Assembly (NCBI RefSeq): GCF_010747415.1
Contig: NZ_JAAGNZ010000005.1
Location: 1-64,000 of the forward strand
Reading direction: 5' to 3'
From: Spirosoma agri
GTDB taxonomy: Bacteria > Bacteroidota > Bacteroidia > Cytophagales > Spirosomataceae
DNA length: 64,000 nucleotides
Made by a program: the position numbers and the translations under genes. Under the pieces are notes generated by a model, which was not told where the DNA came from, did no database searches, and was given only the letters and a program-made list of their open reading frames with translations. Each line of letters opens with the position of its first letter. Positions within the stretch are counted from its first letter, which is position 1. Shown in pieces: positions 1 to 8,173 of the stretch.

Positions 1-14
1 GTTATTACTAATGC

Positions 15-60
15 AAATCAAAAAGCTGCTTACTATCGTTGATAAGCAGCTTTTTGATTT
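15..60. terminator. Perfect 18-bp hairpin, bidirectional terminator
   Basis: Arms at 15-32 and 43-60 are perfectly complementary around a 10-base loop. The arms have A-rich and T-rich ends, so the hairpin could stop transcription from either side. It would end the minus-strand Mur ligase transcript and a plus-strand gene lying left of the window. Confidence 0.75.
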
Positions 61-113
61 TTAGTTGAGGTCGAAGCCTTTTTCACGAAGCCTGTTCTCT
101 CAATTCGAAAGTT

Positions 114-1496
114 TTACAGCAGTTCATCACTTAGATAATTGAAATTTAAGCCGCCAAATGTACCGGAACTCATGAAGAGAAATAGATCGGCAGTGTCGCG
201 GAGTTGCAGTATGTAATCCTGTAGCTTACCTTTTTCCGTAAAAACGTGCAGATTGGCGTACGAAAACGCATCGATGACATCTTGCGAAGAGATTGGGGCA
301 GTCGAATCCAAATAGTGTCCAGTGTGTGTATCAAAATAAACGATGGCTTGATCAGCTGACTTCAGGGTATTTTGGTACTCACTAAGAAACGTTTTTGTTA
401 AGCTGCTCAGTGTATGGAGTTCAACAATGGCCATCAATCGCTGGCCTGGATATTGTCTCTTTACTGCTTCTGTGGATGCTTCAACCTTAGCTGGGGAGTG
501 CGCAAAGTCACGAAAGATAAGTCGGCTTTTTAGGCCGGGAAGCGTCTTCTGGGCTATCTTTTCTAAGCGCAATGCGACTGGTTTGAAGGATCGGATCGCA
601 GCATAGAATTGTTCTTCCGTAATACCAATACGATCGCAGACGGTCATTGCGCCAGCAATATTTTTCATGTTATACTCGCCAAACAGTAACGTAGCTATCT
701 TGGCCCCTTGCTTGGTAAGCAAATAAGTTTGTCCATTAACGATTTCGTTAGGATGAGCCTCATACGGTATTTTAGTAATATCCGGACGCTCCTTCTGACC
801 AATCACATCCAGCATATCATCTGATTCATCGAAAGCTAAAATACCCGCTTTAGGCATGGCCTCCGCCAGTGACTCAAATTGATCAACGTAGTTTTCCCAA
901 GTAGAATAGATATTGACGTGATCCCAGGCAATACCACTAATCAAGGCGATATGCGGTTGGTAATGCAGGAATTTTGGCCGGGAATCAATTGGCGATGATG
1001 CATATTCATCACCCTCGATAATAATGATTGGTGCGTCTGTTGTGAGCTTGGCCATCGTGTCAAAGCCACTAATCTCTTCTCCAATCAAGTAATCAAATGC
1101 GCGATTGTGGTATTTTAAGACGTGTAGAATAATTGACGTAATAGTCGTTTTACCGTGACTACCCGCAATGACTACGCGTTGTTTCTGCTGGCTTTGCTGA
1201 TAAAGAAATTCAGGATAAGAATAGATCGTCAAGCCTAGTTTCTGAGCTTCGAGTAATTCTGGGTTGTCTTCGCGGGCGTGCATTCCGAGAATAACAGCGT
1301 GTAAATCGGCATGGACTTTTTCCGGAAACCAACCCATTTCATCTGGAAGCAGACCATGTTGCTGTAAGCGCGTGCGGGAAGGCTCATAGATTTCGTCGTC
1401 GGATCCAGTAATCAGATAACCTTGCTGCTGAAGGGCTAAAGCGAGGTTGTGCATGGCACTACCGCCAATCGAAATAAAGTGGATGGTCTGAGGCAT
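114..1496 (-). CDS. mpl: Mur ligase of the Mpl type (UDP-MurNAc:tripeptide ligase)
   Basis: This is a cytoplasmic ATP-dependent Mur ligase. Mpl enzymes rejoin recycled L-Ala-gamma-D-Glu-meso-DAP to UDP-MurNAc. The N-terminal Rossmann-like start (IHFISIGGSAMHNLA) is typical of MurC/Mpl. The ATP-binding motif GSHGKTT lies at residues 112-118, followed by the central domain (EGDEY near 190) and the C-terminal domain (RDFAHSP). The length of 460 aa fits Mpl. I chose the ATG at 1496 because homologues begin with MPQ/IHFI; the in-frame extension to 1571 looks like upstream DNA. A TACTTTTG -7 element lies about 25 bases upstream. MurC is the main alternative, but MurC usually sits in the dcw cluster, which is absent here. 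Confidence 0.8.
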   Translation of the reverse strand: MPQTIHFISIGGSAMHNLALALQQQGYLITGSDDEIYEPSRTRLQQHGLLPDEMGWFPEKVHADLHAVILGMHAREDNPELLEAQKLGLTIYSYPEFLYQQSQQKQRVVIAGSHGKTTITSIILHVLKYHNRAFDYLIGEEISGFDTMAKLTTDAPIIIIEGDEYASSPIDSRPKFLHYQPHIALISGIAWDHVNIYSTWENYVDQFESLAEAMPKAGILAFDESDDMLDVIGQKERPDITKIPYEAHPNEIVNGQTYLLTKQGAKIATLLFGEYNMKNIAGAMTVCDRIGITEEQFYAAIRSFKPVALRLEKIAQKTLPGLKSRLIFRDFAHSPAKVEASTEAVKRQYPGQRLMAIVELHTLSSLTKTFLSEYQNTLKSADQAIVYFDTHTGHYLDSTAPISSQDVIDAFSYANLHVFTEKGKLQDYILQLRDTADLFLFMSSGTFGGLNFNYLSDELL

Positions 1497-1521
1497 TCGT
1501 AATAAAGTCAATGTAGAGAAG

Positions 1522-1529
1522 CAAAAGTA
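1522..1529 (-). promoter_or_regulatory. -7 element (TACTTTTG) for the Mur ligase
   Basis: Read on the minus strand, this matches the Bacteroidota TAnnTTTG element. It would start transcription about 20 bases before the ATG at 1496. No good TTTG lies 19-21 bases further upstream (TTTC is the nearest), so it is only a partial match. Confidence 0.35.
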
Positions 1530-1741
1530 GAGCTTATTTTGGTTCGCCGAAAGACCGTACGTTTGTGGCACAGATTACAGTATGTCGTCACTATTAAATT
1601 TCGATACTAACCGAATCAAACCCACTGCTTTTTCGTTGACTAACTTGCGAATAGACGATACTTGGAAAGACCGATTTTCGTATCCAAATTCGCGCCTGTT
1701 TGTTAGACCCACAAGCCCCATTTTATGCGTCGAATATAGGG

Positions 1742-3226
1742 ATGAAGACTTACTATGACCTGATTGACCAGACATTCGAGTTTCCAACACGGGAATTCAA
1801 TGTAGAGAATAACGAACTGATGTTCAACAATGTACCACTGATGGACATTGTGAAGCAGTATGGAACACCCCTGAAATTGACGTATTTACCGAAGATTACG
1901 GAGCATATCGAACATGCAAAACTGCTGTTCCGAAATGCGATGAAGCGGTACAATTACAAGGGAAATTACACCTATTGCTATTGTACGAAGTCATCCCATT
2001 TTCGCTTTGTGCTCGAAGAGGCACTAAAAAATAATATCCACCTCGAGACATCATCGGCTTATGATATTCCTATTCTTCGGGAACTACATAAGACGGGCAA
2101 AATATCGAAGAATACCTACGTCATCTGCAACGGTTATAAACGGCCTTTGTACACCCAATACATTAGCGAACTTATCAACGATGGGTTTGTAAATTGTATT
2201 CCGGTGCTTGATAACCTTAAGGAGATTGAGGCTTATGAGAACTCAATAACAGCCGAAACGGTCAATTTTGGCATTCGGATTGCCACGGATGAGGAACCAA
2301 ATTTTGCCTTTTATACCTCTCGCTTAGGTATTCGCTATAGTGATGTTAATGAACTGTATCGCAACAAAATTCAGTCAAATGAGCGATTTAAGCTCAAAAT
2401 GCTGCATTTCTTCATTAATACAGGTATCAAGGACAGCGCCTATTACTGGAGTGAGCTAAGCCGGTTCATGTATAAGTACTGCGAACTGCGGAAAATATGC
2501 CCGGATCTCGATTCGATCGATATTGGGGGTGGTATGCCAATTCAGACATCGTTCCAGTTTACCTATGATTACCAGGCTATGATCGATCAGATTGTAGAAA
2601 GTATTCAGTGGATTTGTAACAAGAACAATGTGCCGGTACCGCATATTTTCACCGAATTCGGTTCGTATACGGTGGGTGAGAGTGGAGCGGTTATTTATAA
2701 AGTGATTGATCAGAAGTTGCAGAATGATAAAGAGCTTTGGTATATGATCGATGGCTCGTTCATTACGCAACTGCCCGATTCGTGGGGTTTGGGTCAGAAA
2801 TACATCATGCTGTCGGTTAACAACTGGGACAATCCGTACCAGAAAGTAAACTTGGGTGGTTTGACCTGCGATTCACATGACTTCTATAACACAGAAGCAC
2901 ATAGCGCGGATCTGTACCTGCCTATTTTTGATCAGGAGTCTGAAGATCAGTACATTGGACTCTTTCATACCGGTGCCTATCAGGAGTCGCTGGGTGGATA
3001 TGGCGGTATTCAGCATTGCCTGATTCCTGCTCCCCAGCATGTCATTATTGACAAAGATGAAGAGGGTAATCTGCGGACACGGCTGTTTGCACCAGAGCAA
3101 AACAGCGAGGTAATGCTTAAGATTTTGGGGTATGGGGATGCAGAGCCCGGTATGACAGAACTGGAAGCGACCGAAGCTGCTGAGGAACGGGAGGAAGAGG
3201 CTGAGCTTCTGAAAGAAGAAAACTAA
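1742..3226 (+). CDS. speA: Arginine decarboxylase, PLP fold III
   Basis: Predicted to decarboxylate L-arginine to agmatine, the first step of polyamine synthesis. The protein is 494 aa with an alanine-racemase-like barrel followed by a beta domain. The probable PLP lysine is Lys83 in CYCTKSSHF. Further landmarks are DIGGGMP, the phosphate-binding glycine motif, and TEFGSYTVGE, which resembles the ExGR region. The C-terminus is Glu-rich. The start was set at the ATG at 1742, since the extension to 1700 adds 14 poorly conserved residues. This shorter type is common in Cytophagales and Flavobacteriia and differs from the roughly 630-aa enterobacterial SpeA. A diaminopimelate or carboxynorspermidine decarboxylase is possible but less likely given the motif context. 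Confidence 0.78.
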   Translation: MKTYYDLIDQTFEFPTREFNVENNELMFNNVPLMDIVKQYGTPLKLTYLPKITEHIEHAKLLFRNAMKRYNYKGNYTYCYCTKSSHFRFVLEEALKNNIHLETSSAYDIPILRELHKTGKISKNTYVICNGYKRPLYTQYISELINDGFVNCIPVLDNLKEIEAYENSITAETVNFGIRIATDEEPNFAFYTSRLGIRYSDVNELYRNKIQSNERFKLKMLHFFINTGIKDSAYYWSELSRFMYKYCELRKICPDLDSIDIGGGMPIQTSFQFTYDYQAMIDQIVESIQWICNKNNVPVPHIFTEFGSYTVGESGAVIYKVIDQKLQNDKELWYMIDGSFITQLPDSWGLGQKYIMLSVNNWDNPYQKVNLGGLTCDSHDFYNTEAHSADLYLPIFDQESEDQYIGLFHTGAYQESLGGYGGIQHCLIPAPQHVIIDKDEEGNLRTRLFAPEQNSEVMLKILGYGDAEPGMTELEATEAAEEREEEAELLKEEN

Positions 3227-3228
3227 TA

Positions 3229-3280
3229 ACTTCTTGACTGAGCCGACTTCTCACAAAAGGAGTTGGCTCAGTCAAGAAGT
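3229..3280. terminator. Hairpin terminator after arginine decarboxylase
   Basis: An inverted repeat (ACTTCTTGACTGAGCC against GGCTCAGTCAAGAAGT) with a long stem and short A-rich loop starts three bases after the stop codon. Confidence 0.65.
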
Positions 3281-3373
3281 CACCGAATGATAAAACTATT
3301 AAACGAGTGTATGATTTTAGGTCGTATATTCGTTTAACAGTCTGAAGTTGAACGCAAAACGGAGCGATATTTC

Positions 3374-3499
3374 ATGAAAAAATTACTGATTTTAGGCGCT
3401 GTTCTGGCAACTACATCACTTGGATCATGTGCCCGCAAGGCAAATTGCCCGGCCTATGGTAGTGTGCAGAAACCTGTATCGGCCCAAGTGAGAGTATAA
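3374..3499 (+). CDS. Tiny lipoprotein with a CPAY motif (41 aa)
   Basis: An ATG at 3374 opens a 41-residue reading frame. It has a Lys-Lys start, a hydrophobic stretch (LLILGAVLATTSLG) and a lipobox-like LGSC, with the lipidated Cys at residue 19. The mature part is only 23 residues and contains CPAYG. Very small lipoproteins with CPAY near the mature N-terminus recur in Bacteroidota; their function is unknown. It is followed by a strong hairpin terminator, which supports real transcription. It would be missed by usual length cut-offs. Confidence 0.65.
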   Translation: MKKLLILGAVLATTSLGSCARKANCPAYGSVQKPVSAQVRV

Positions 3500-3518
3500 G
3501 AGTAATGAACTTACCGAG

Positions 3519-3557
3519 CGAAAAACCTCTGAACCTGCAACGTTTAGAGGTTTTTCG
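3519..3557. terminator. Bidirectional terminator between convergent genes
   Basis: CGAAAAACCTCT (3519-3530) pairs with AGAGGTTTTTCG (3546-3557). The hairpin lies between the small lipoprotein gene (plus) and the phosphatase gene (minus). A- and T-runs on both sides suit termination in both directions. Confidence 0.7.
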
Positions 3558-3558
3558 T

Positions 3559-4077
3559 TTAGGCGTAGCTCAGAACGAAACGCGATGCCTCCAGTAAGTT
3601 AGGGGCGAAACCATCGCACTCATCAGAGAGTTGGGGATCATGAGCAATGCGCACCGTGCGTACACCAACCCGTTTGCCCGCCTGCATATCCCGCAGCGCA
3701 TCGCCAATCATCCAGGATTCGTCAGGCAAGATATCGTACTTAGCCATCGCCTTTTCAAGCATCAGCGAGCCTGGCTTACGGGTAAGTGATTCAGTATCGT
3801 AATTGGGGTGATGGGGACAATAATAAATGTCATCAATAAGCCGTCCACACTGATCCTGTAGGTAATTGTAACACGTCATTACATCATCCCGAGTATACAG
3901 TCCTCTGGCAATACCCGCCTGATTGGTAATGACAATAAGCAAATAACCTGCATTTTTCAGCAATCGCAGTGCTTCCGGTACGCCTTCGGGTATGATGAAA
4001 TCCTCGATCCGATAAACGTAATCGGTTCGGTCTTCATTTAAAACGCCATCTCTATCCAGAAAAACGCACTTATTCAT
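3559..4077 (-). CDS. gmhB: HAD-IIIA phosphatase, GmhB/HisB-N type
   Basis: Predicted to remove the 7-phosphate of D-glycero-D-manno-heptose 1,7-bisphosphate, or a related sugar phosphate, in the cytoplasm. All four HAD motifs are visible in 172 aa: DRDG with nucleophile Asp8 and Asp10, ITNQ, the Lys in TRKPG, and MIGDALRDM. The first half of the zinc loop is present (CPHHP), but the usual second Cys pair just before RKP is missing (YDTESLTRKP). The start is the ATG at 4077, directly before NKCVFLDRDG; the longer frame to 4125 adds a non-conserved extension. No other heptose genes are adjacent, so the physiological substrate is inferred. Confidence 0.75.
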   Translation of the reverse strand: MNKCVFLDRDGVLNEDRTDYVYRIEDFIIPEGVPEALRLLKNAGYLLIVITNQAGIARGLYTRDDVMTCYNYLQDQCGRLIDDIYYCPHHPNYDTESLTRKPGSLMLEKAMAKYDILPDESWMIGDALRDMQAGKRVGVRTVRIAHDPQLSDECDGFAPNLLEASRFVLSYA

Positions 4078-4188
4078 CAATGATGGAATTCTGTTGTAAA
4101 ACGCAATAATACAAATATTCTGCAAAATAATTGCATTATTGCTTTAAAGTGTTTGTGAAGTTTTCTAAATGAAAACAAAATGGGTTAG

Positions 4189-4267
4189 GTAACTCATCAA
4201 TTGGTGCGTCAGAAACAAAATAGCAGTGAACTGATCACGTCTCTAACCATACCAGTTGATGAGTTAC
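4189..4267. repeat. Long-looped inverted repeat next to valS
   Basis: Arms of 17 bases at 4189-4205 and 4251-4267 match at 16 positions, separated by 45 bases. It lies downstream of the valS stop, between valS and the phosphatase start. It may be a weak terminator or the remnant of a small mobile repeat. Confidence 0.4.
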
Positions 4268-4278
4268 TCGTGCCGCAA

Positions 4279-6918
4279 TTAAGCACCTAGGTCGCTAAGC
4301 CGCTGCGTTAACGCCTGAATCTTAGCCTCAGCATCAGCAAGTTTCTGACGTTCACGGTCAACGACATCAGGTTTCGCATTGGCTACGAATTTCTCATTGG
4401 AGAGTTTCTTAAGCGTTGCATCCCGGAAACCGATATTGTACTCCAGTTCCTTTTGGGTGTTAGCGACTTCCTGTTCGATGTCAATTTCTCCGGCTATATC
4501 GACGAAGAATTCATCGCCTTTGATCAGGAATGATAAGCCATTGGCCTTTTCGCTAACGTAACGGATCGTTGATACATTGGCCATTTTCTGCACCAGCGGT
4601 TCCAGAACATGGAATCGTTCGGGTGTGGTGGTCTTAATGGCTACCGGCAACTCGGTCTTAGGCGAAATTTGTTTAGCATTCCGGATATTGCGAATATTCG
4701 TAATGATGTCGAACAGCGTGTCAAAATCCGCTAATATCTGATTGTCAACCGTGCCCGTTTTGGGAAACGAAGCGATGCAAATGCTGTCACCGGTCTGACG
4801 CTCACGAATTTCCTGCCAGATTTCTTCGGTGATAAAAGGCATGAATGGATGGGCTAGGCACATCAGTCGCTCGAAGAAATTGATGGTTGCATCGTAAGTG
4901 GCGCAATCGATCGGTTGTTCAAAGCCGGGTTTGATCAGTTCGAGGTATTGCGAACAGAAATCGTCCCAAATCAGCTTGTAGATAGCCTGTAGCGCATCCG
5001 AAATCCGGAATTTGCTGAAATGATCTTCTATCTCGATTAACGTGGTATTCAATTTCGACTCAAACCAGCGAATGGGCAGTGAGGAATCAGCGGATGCCGT
5101 ATCGACAACCGTCCAGCCTTTCACCAACCGGAATGCGTTCCAGATCTTGTTGCTGAAGTTACGGCCCTGTTCAACTAATTTCTCATCGAACAGCAGGTCA
5201 TTTCCGGCTGCCGAACTAAAGAGCATCCCCGTCCGGACACCATCGGCACCGTACTGGTCGATGAGGTCGAGTGGGTCGGGTGAGTTGCCCAACTGCTTCG
5301 ACATTTTCCGGCCCTGCTTATCGCGCACCATACCCGTAAAATAAACGTCCTTGAATGGGCGCTCATCCTTATACTCGTATCCGGCAATGATCATCCGGGC
5401 AACCCAGAAGAAAATAATGTCGAAGCCCGTAACGAGCGTGTTTGTCGGGTAATAGTAATCGAGATCCTGTGGGCCAGCCTTCGGATCATCGGGATTACCC
5501 GACGGTCTAAAAACGGACATGGGCCACAGCCACGACGAGAACCACGTATCCAGAACGTCTTCGTCCTGCGTTAGATCGGCTTCCGTCATGGCAAAAAGCA
5601 GTTTTTCGTGCTGCACTTTTTCCAGGGCTTCGTGCTTATTCTTGGCCACGATGACGGTACCATCCTGCATGTAAAAAGCGGGTATCCGCTGGCCCCACCA
5701 CAACTGGCGGCTGATGCACCAGTCGTGCGGATTTTCCATCCAGGAACGATACATGTTCTTGTATTTCGACGGATGAAGTTGAACCGTGTCGTTCATCACA
5801 TTCTCGAACGCTGGTTTCGAGAGTTCGTCCATTTTGAGGAACCACTGCAACGACAGCTTTGGCTCAATGACGGCATTGGTCCGTTCCGAGAAGCCAACAT
5901 TTGATTTATACTCTTCGGCTTTCACCAGATTACCCGATTCTTCGAGCAACTTGATGATCGCTTTTCGAGCTGCAAACCGGTCCTGACCTACCAGAATCTG
6001 CGCTTTCTCGTTCAGTGTTCCGTTATCGTTCAGAATGTCCAGAACCGGTAGGTTGTGTTTGATACCCAGCGAATAATCGTTCGGGTCATGAGCAGGCGTC
6101 ACTTTCAGACCACCCGTTCCAAAGTCCATCGTTACGTACTCGTCCGTGATGATGGGAATTTCGCGGTTAATGAGCGGAATGATCGCCTTCTTACCGTGTA
6201 AATGCTTGTACCGCTCGTCGTTAGGATTGACCGCAATGGCCGCATCCGCCATGATTGTTTCTGGTCGAACCGTAGCGATAATAATAGAATCCTGCCCTGC
6301 GGTACCGGCTATGTCATAACGGACGTAAACCAGTTTCTGCTGAACTTCTTTGGTGATAACTTCTTCGTCTGAAACCGCCGTTAGTCCCTGCGGGTCCCAG
6401 TTGACCATTCGGACACCCCGATAGATCTTACCTTTGTTATAGAGGTCAACAAACGTATCGATAACCGATTCGTAAAGAGCCGGCTCCATCGTAAAGCGCG
6501 TACGGTCCCAATCGCAGGACGCACCCAGTTTACGAAGTTGCTGAAGAATGATACCACCATATTTATGCGTCCACTCCCAGGCATACTCCATAAACTGGTC
6601 ACGGGTAAGGTCTTGCTTGCTGATGCCCCGTTCTTTCAGCATAGTAACGACTTTGGTTTCCGTGGCAATACTGGCGTGATCGGTTCCGGGGACCCAGCAG
6701 GCGTTCTTGCCTTCCATGCGAGCCTTCCGGATCAGCACATCCTGAATCGTGTTGTTGAGCATGTGGCCCATGTGCAACACACCCGTGACATTCGGGGGGG
6801 GAATAACGATGGTATACGGTTCCCGGTCGTCGGGGGTAGATTTAAAAAATTGGTTATCAAGCCAGTATTGATACCATTTCTCCTCAATTTCCTGGGGGGT
6901 GTATGTTTTTGAAATCAT
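4279..6918 (-). CDS. valS: Valyl-tRNA synthetase
   Basis: Class I aminoacyl-tRNA synthetase charging tRNA-Val. The HIGH-type signature is HMGH at residues 49-52, after PPPNVTGVL. The KMSKS loop is KMSKQLGNSPDPLDL near residue 535. The editing (CP1) domain, anticodon-binding domain and C-terminal coiled-coil arm (INIEQ-like Lys/Glu-rich region at the end) are all present. The length of 879 aa is normal for Bacteroidota ValRS. The start was set at the ATG at 6918 (ISKTYTPQEIEEKWY); the longer frame to 6951 is not conserved. The final KMSKS residue is Gln rather than Ser, a tolerated variation. Confidence 0.96.
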   Translation of the reverse strand: MISKTYTPQEIEEKWYQYWLDNQFFKSTPDDREPYTIVIPPPNVTGVLHMGHMLNNTIQDVLIRKARMEGKNACWVPGTDHASIATETKVVTMLKERGISKQDLTRDQFMEYAWEWTHKYGGIILQQLRKLGASCDWDRTRFTMEPALYESVIDTFVDLYNKGKIYRGVRMVNWDPQGLTAVSDEEVITKEVQQKLVYVRYDIAGTAGQDSIIIATVRPETIMADAAIAVNPNDERYKHLHGKKAIIPLINREIPIITDEYVTMDFGTGGLKVTPAHDPNDYSLGIKHNLPVLDILNDNGTLNEKAQILVGQDRFAARKAIIKLLEESGNLVKAEEYKSNVGFSERTNAVIEPKLSLQWFLKMDELSKPAFENVMNDTVQLHPSKYKNMYRSWMENPHDWCISRQLWWGQRIPAFYMQDGTVIVAKNKHEALEKVQHEKLLFAMTEADLTQDEDVLDTWFSSWLWPMSVFRPSGNPDDPKAGPQDLDYYYPTNTLVTGFDIIFFWVARMIIAGYEYKDERPFKDVYFTGMVRDKQGRKMSKQLGNSPDPLDLIDQYGADGVRTGMLFSSAAGNDLLFDEKLVEQGRNFSNKIWNAFRLVKGWTVVDTASADSSLPIRWFESKLNTTLIEIEDHFSKFRISDALQAIYKLIWDDFCSQYLELIKPGFEQPIDCATYDATINFFERLMCLAHPFMPFITEEIWQEIRERQTGDSICIASFPKTGTVDNQILADFDTLFDIITNIRNIRNAKQISPKTELPVAIKTTTPERFHVLEPLVQKMANVSTIRYVSEKANGLSFLIKGDEFFVDIAGEIDIEQEVANTQKELEYNIGFRDATLKKLSNEKFVANAKPDVVDRERQKLADAEAKIQALTQRLSDLGA

Positions 6919-7001
6919 AAAGCAGTCGGGACCGGATCGCTTTTCTACCAAATGATGAATCAGTGCGTAGTAGAAAAAGAGCGGTGTTTTCGATAGAAAA
7001 G

Positions 7002-7009
7002 CAAAATTA
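7002..7009 (-). promoter_or_regulatory. -7-like element (TAATTTTG) upstream of valS
   Basis: On the minus strand this fits TAnnTTTG, about 85 bases before the valS ATG. No clear -33 TTTG is seen, so this is tentative. Confidence 0.3.
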
Positions 7010-7081
7010 GCTAAATTGGATAGGGCGTAAAAACGAAAGGTTGTCTTTCGCAGTTTTAGCGTTACACTTCATGACTCACGT

Positions 7082-7993
7082 ATGGAATTCGGGAAGATAC
7101 ATAACCTAGATGCTGTAAACCTAACCTTACCACCAGGGCCAGCCTTCAACGGGCGTATCTGGGCGAGTGTTGAGCCAACTAACCGGCCTAAAGTATTTAT
7201 TGGTGGACCTATATGGGCCAACAAAGACTATGTTGGTAAGGTTTATCCATCCCACGCGAAAGAGCGGGATTTTCTGCATTATTACACCCGGCAGTTCAAT
7301 ACCATCGAGCTAAATCTGACCCACTACCAGATTCCGACGATGGGCATGATCGAAAAATGGAAAGCGGAAGCAACGGAAAACTTTACCTATTGCCCTAAAT
7401 TTCCCCAGATCATCAGCCATGAGCGGCAGCTGTTGGCCACGGAGGGACAAACTGAAGAGTTTGTGAATGCCGTGCTGGCACTGGAAGAGTACCTGGGTAT
7501 GACGTTTCTACAGCTACCTCCGTTCTTCGGTCCTGACAAATGGCCCATACTGGAGGCCTATCTGAAAAGCTTGCCTGATGAGCTGGATGTGGCCGTGGAA
7601 TTTCGTCATCCCGACTGGTTCAGCAAGGCATCGGTATGGCAGCAGACACTCGAACGGCTTTACGCGCTACGTCGGCACGTCGTCATCACGGACGTGGCCG
7701 GTCGACGTGATGTACTGCACATGGGCTTGAGCAGTCCCGTTCTGACGCTCCGGTTCATTGCCAACGAGGGCCATGCGACGGATTACATGCGCACCGATGC
7801 CTGGATACAGCGACTAAAAACGTGGTTCGACAAAGGGCTGCAAACGGCTTATCTATTCATCCACGGCGGTAGTGAAAACGATACCGCACCCGAATTGATC
7901 CTGTACTGGATTCGGGAATTGAATACCCACTGTGGCCTCAATCTGCGCGAGCCTGTCCTTCAGCCTAAGGTCGTGCAGGGGAGTTTGTTTTGA
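7082..7993 (+). CDS. DUF72 (YecE-like) family protein
   Basis: A 303-aa cytoplasmic protein of the DUF72 family, which adopts a TIM-barrel fold and has no firmly established reaction. Family landmarks are VFIGGPIWANKDYVGKVYP near the N-terminus, the YTRQFNTIELNLTHY segment, FQLPP-like (TFLQLPPFF), and VEFRHPDWF. It starts 163 bases from valS on the opposite strand and ends inside the his promoter (the -33 TTTG of that promoter overlaps its last codons). Function in vivo is unknown. Confidence 0.85.
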   Translation: MEFGKIHNLDAVNLTLPPGPAFNGRIWASVEPTNRPKVFIGGPIWANKDYVGKVYPSHAKERDFLHYYTRQFNTIELNLTHYQIPTMGMIEKWKAEATENFTYCPKFPQIISHERQLLATEGQTEEFVNAVLALEEYLGMTFLQLPPFFGPDKWPILEAYLKSLPDELDVAVEFRHPDWFSKASVWQQTLERLYALRRHVVITDVAGRRDVLHMGLSSPVLTLRFIANEGHATDYMRTDAWIQRLKTWFDKGLQTAYLFIHGGSENDTAPELILYWIRELNTHCGLNLREPVLQPKVVQGSLF

Positions 7994-8019
7994 TTTGCCA
8001 GACCGGCTATTTACCTTTG
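7989..8019 (+). promoter_or_regulatory. Promoter of the histidine leader and his genes
   Basis: TTTG at 7989-7992, a 19-base spacer, then TACCTTTG at 8012-8019. This is a full match to the Bacteroidota -33/-7 pattern. The expected start site falls at about 8023-8027, on or next to the leader ATG at 8024, so the leader peptide would be translated from a leaderless or nearly leaderless mRNA. Confidence 0.75.
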
Positions 8020-8023
8020 CCCT

Positions 8024-8071
8024 ATGCGTTTAGCAAGCACAATTCATCGGTATCATCATTCTGGGCGGTAA
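8024..8071 (+). CDS. hisL: Histidine leader peptide (15 aa)
   Basis: A 15-codon frame with the peptide MRLASTIHRYHHSGR and a TAA stop. Three His codons are clustered within five positions (8045-8059). It lies between a strong promoter and an attenuator terminator, directly upstream of hisH. This is the layout of a ribosome-mediated attenuation leader: shortage of charged tRNA-His would stall ribosomes at the HRYHH stretch. The name hisL is by analogy with the enterobacterial leader; the sequence itself is not homologous. Confidence 0.75.
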   Translation: MRLASTIHRYHHSGR

Positions 8072-8170
8072 CGCAGCAGAACGAGACGCTCGTGTTTGTG
8101 CTATCGGAAAGTCAATTCTGATCACCACAAGATACAAAGCCCGGTTCTGCCAAGGAGTCGGGCTTTTTTA
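8033..8170 (+). promoter_or_regulatory. Histidine attenuator with competing hairpins
   Basis: Several pairings are visible. AGCACAA (8036-8042) can pair with TTGTGCT (8096-8102), and ACGAG (8081-8085) with CTCGT (8089-8093). GCAGAAC (8076-8082) can pair with GTTCTGC (8144-8150), which forms part of the terminator loop. The terminator stem is AAAGCCCG (8136-8143) with CGGGCTTT (8159-8166), continuing into a run of six T (8164-8169). A ribosome at the leader stop would cover 8076-8082 and favour termination. One stalled at the His codons would leave it free to disturb the terminator. The pairings are seen; the mechanism is inferred. Confidence 0.65.
8136..8169 (+). terminator. Attenuator terminator upstream of hisH
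   Basis: An 8-bp GC-rich stem (8136-8143 with 8159-8166), a 15-base loop and a T-run ending four bases before the hisH ATG at 8174. Confidence 0.7.
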
Positions 8171-8173
8171 TGT

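Noticed and set aside
6538-6912. Plus-strand open frame of 124 codons inside valS
   Set aside because: It lies fully antisense to the highly conserved HMGH region of valS and has no protein-like motif.
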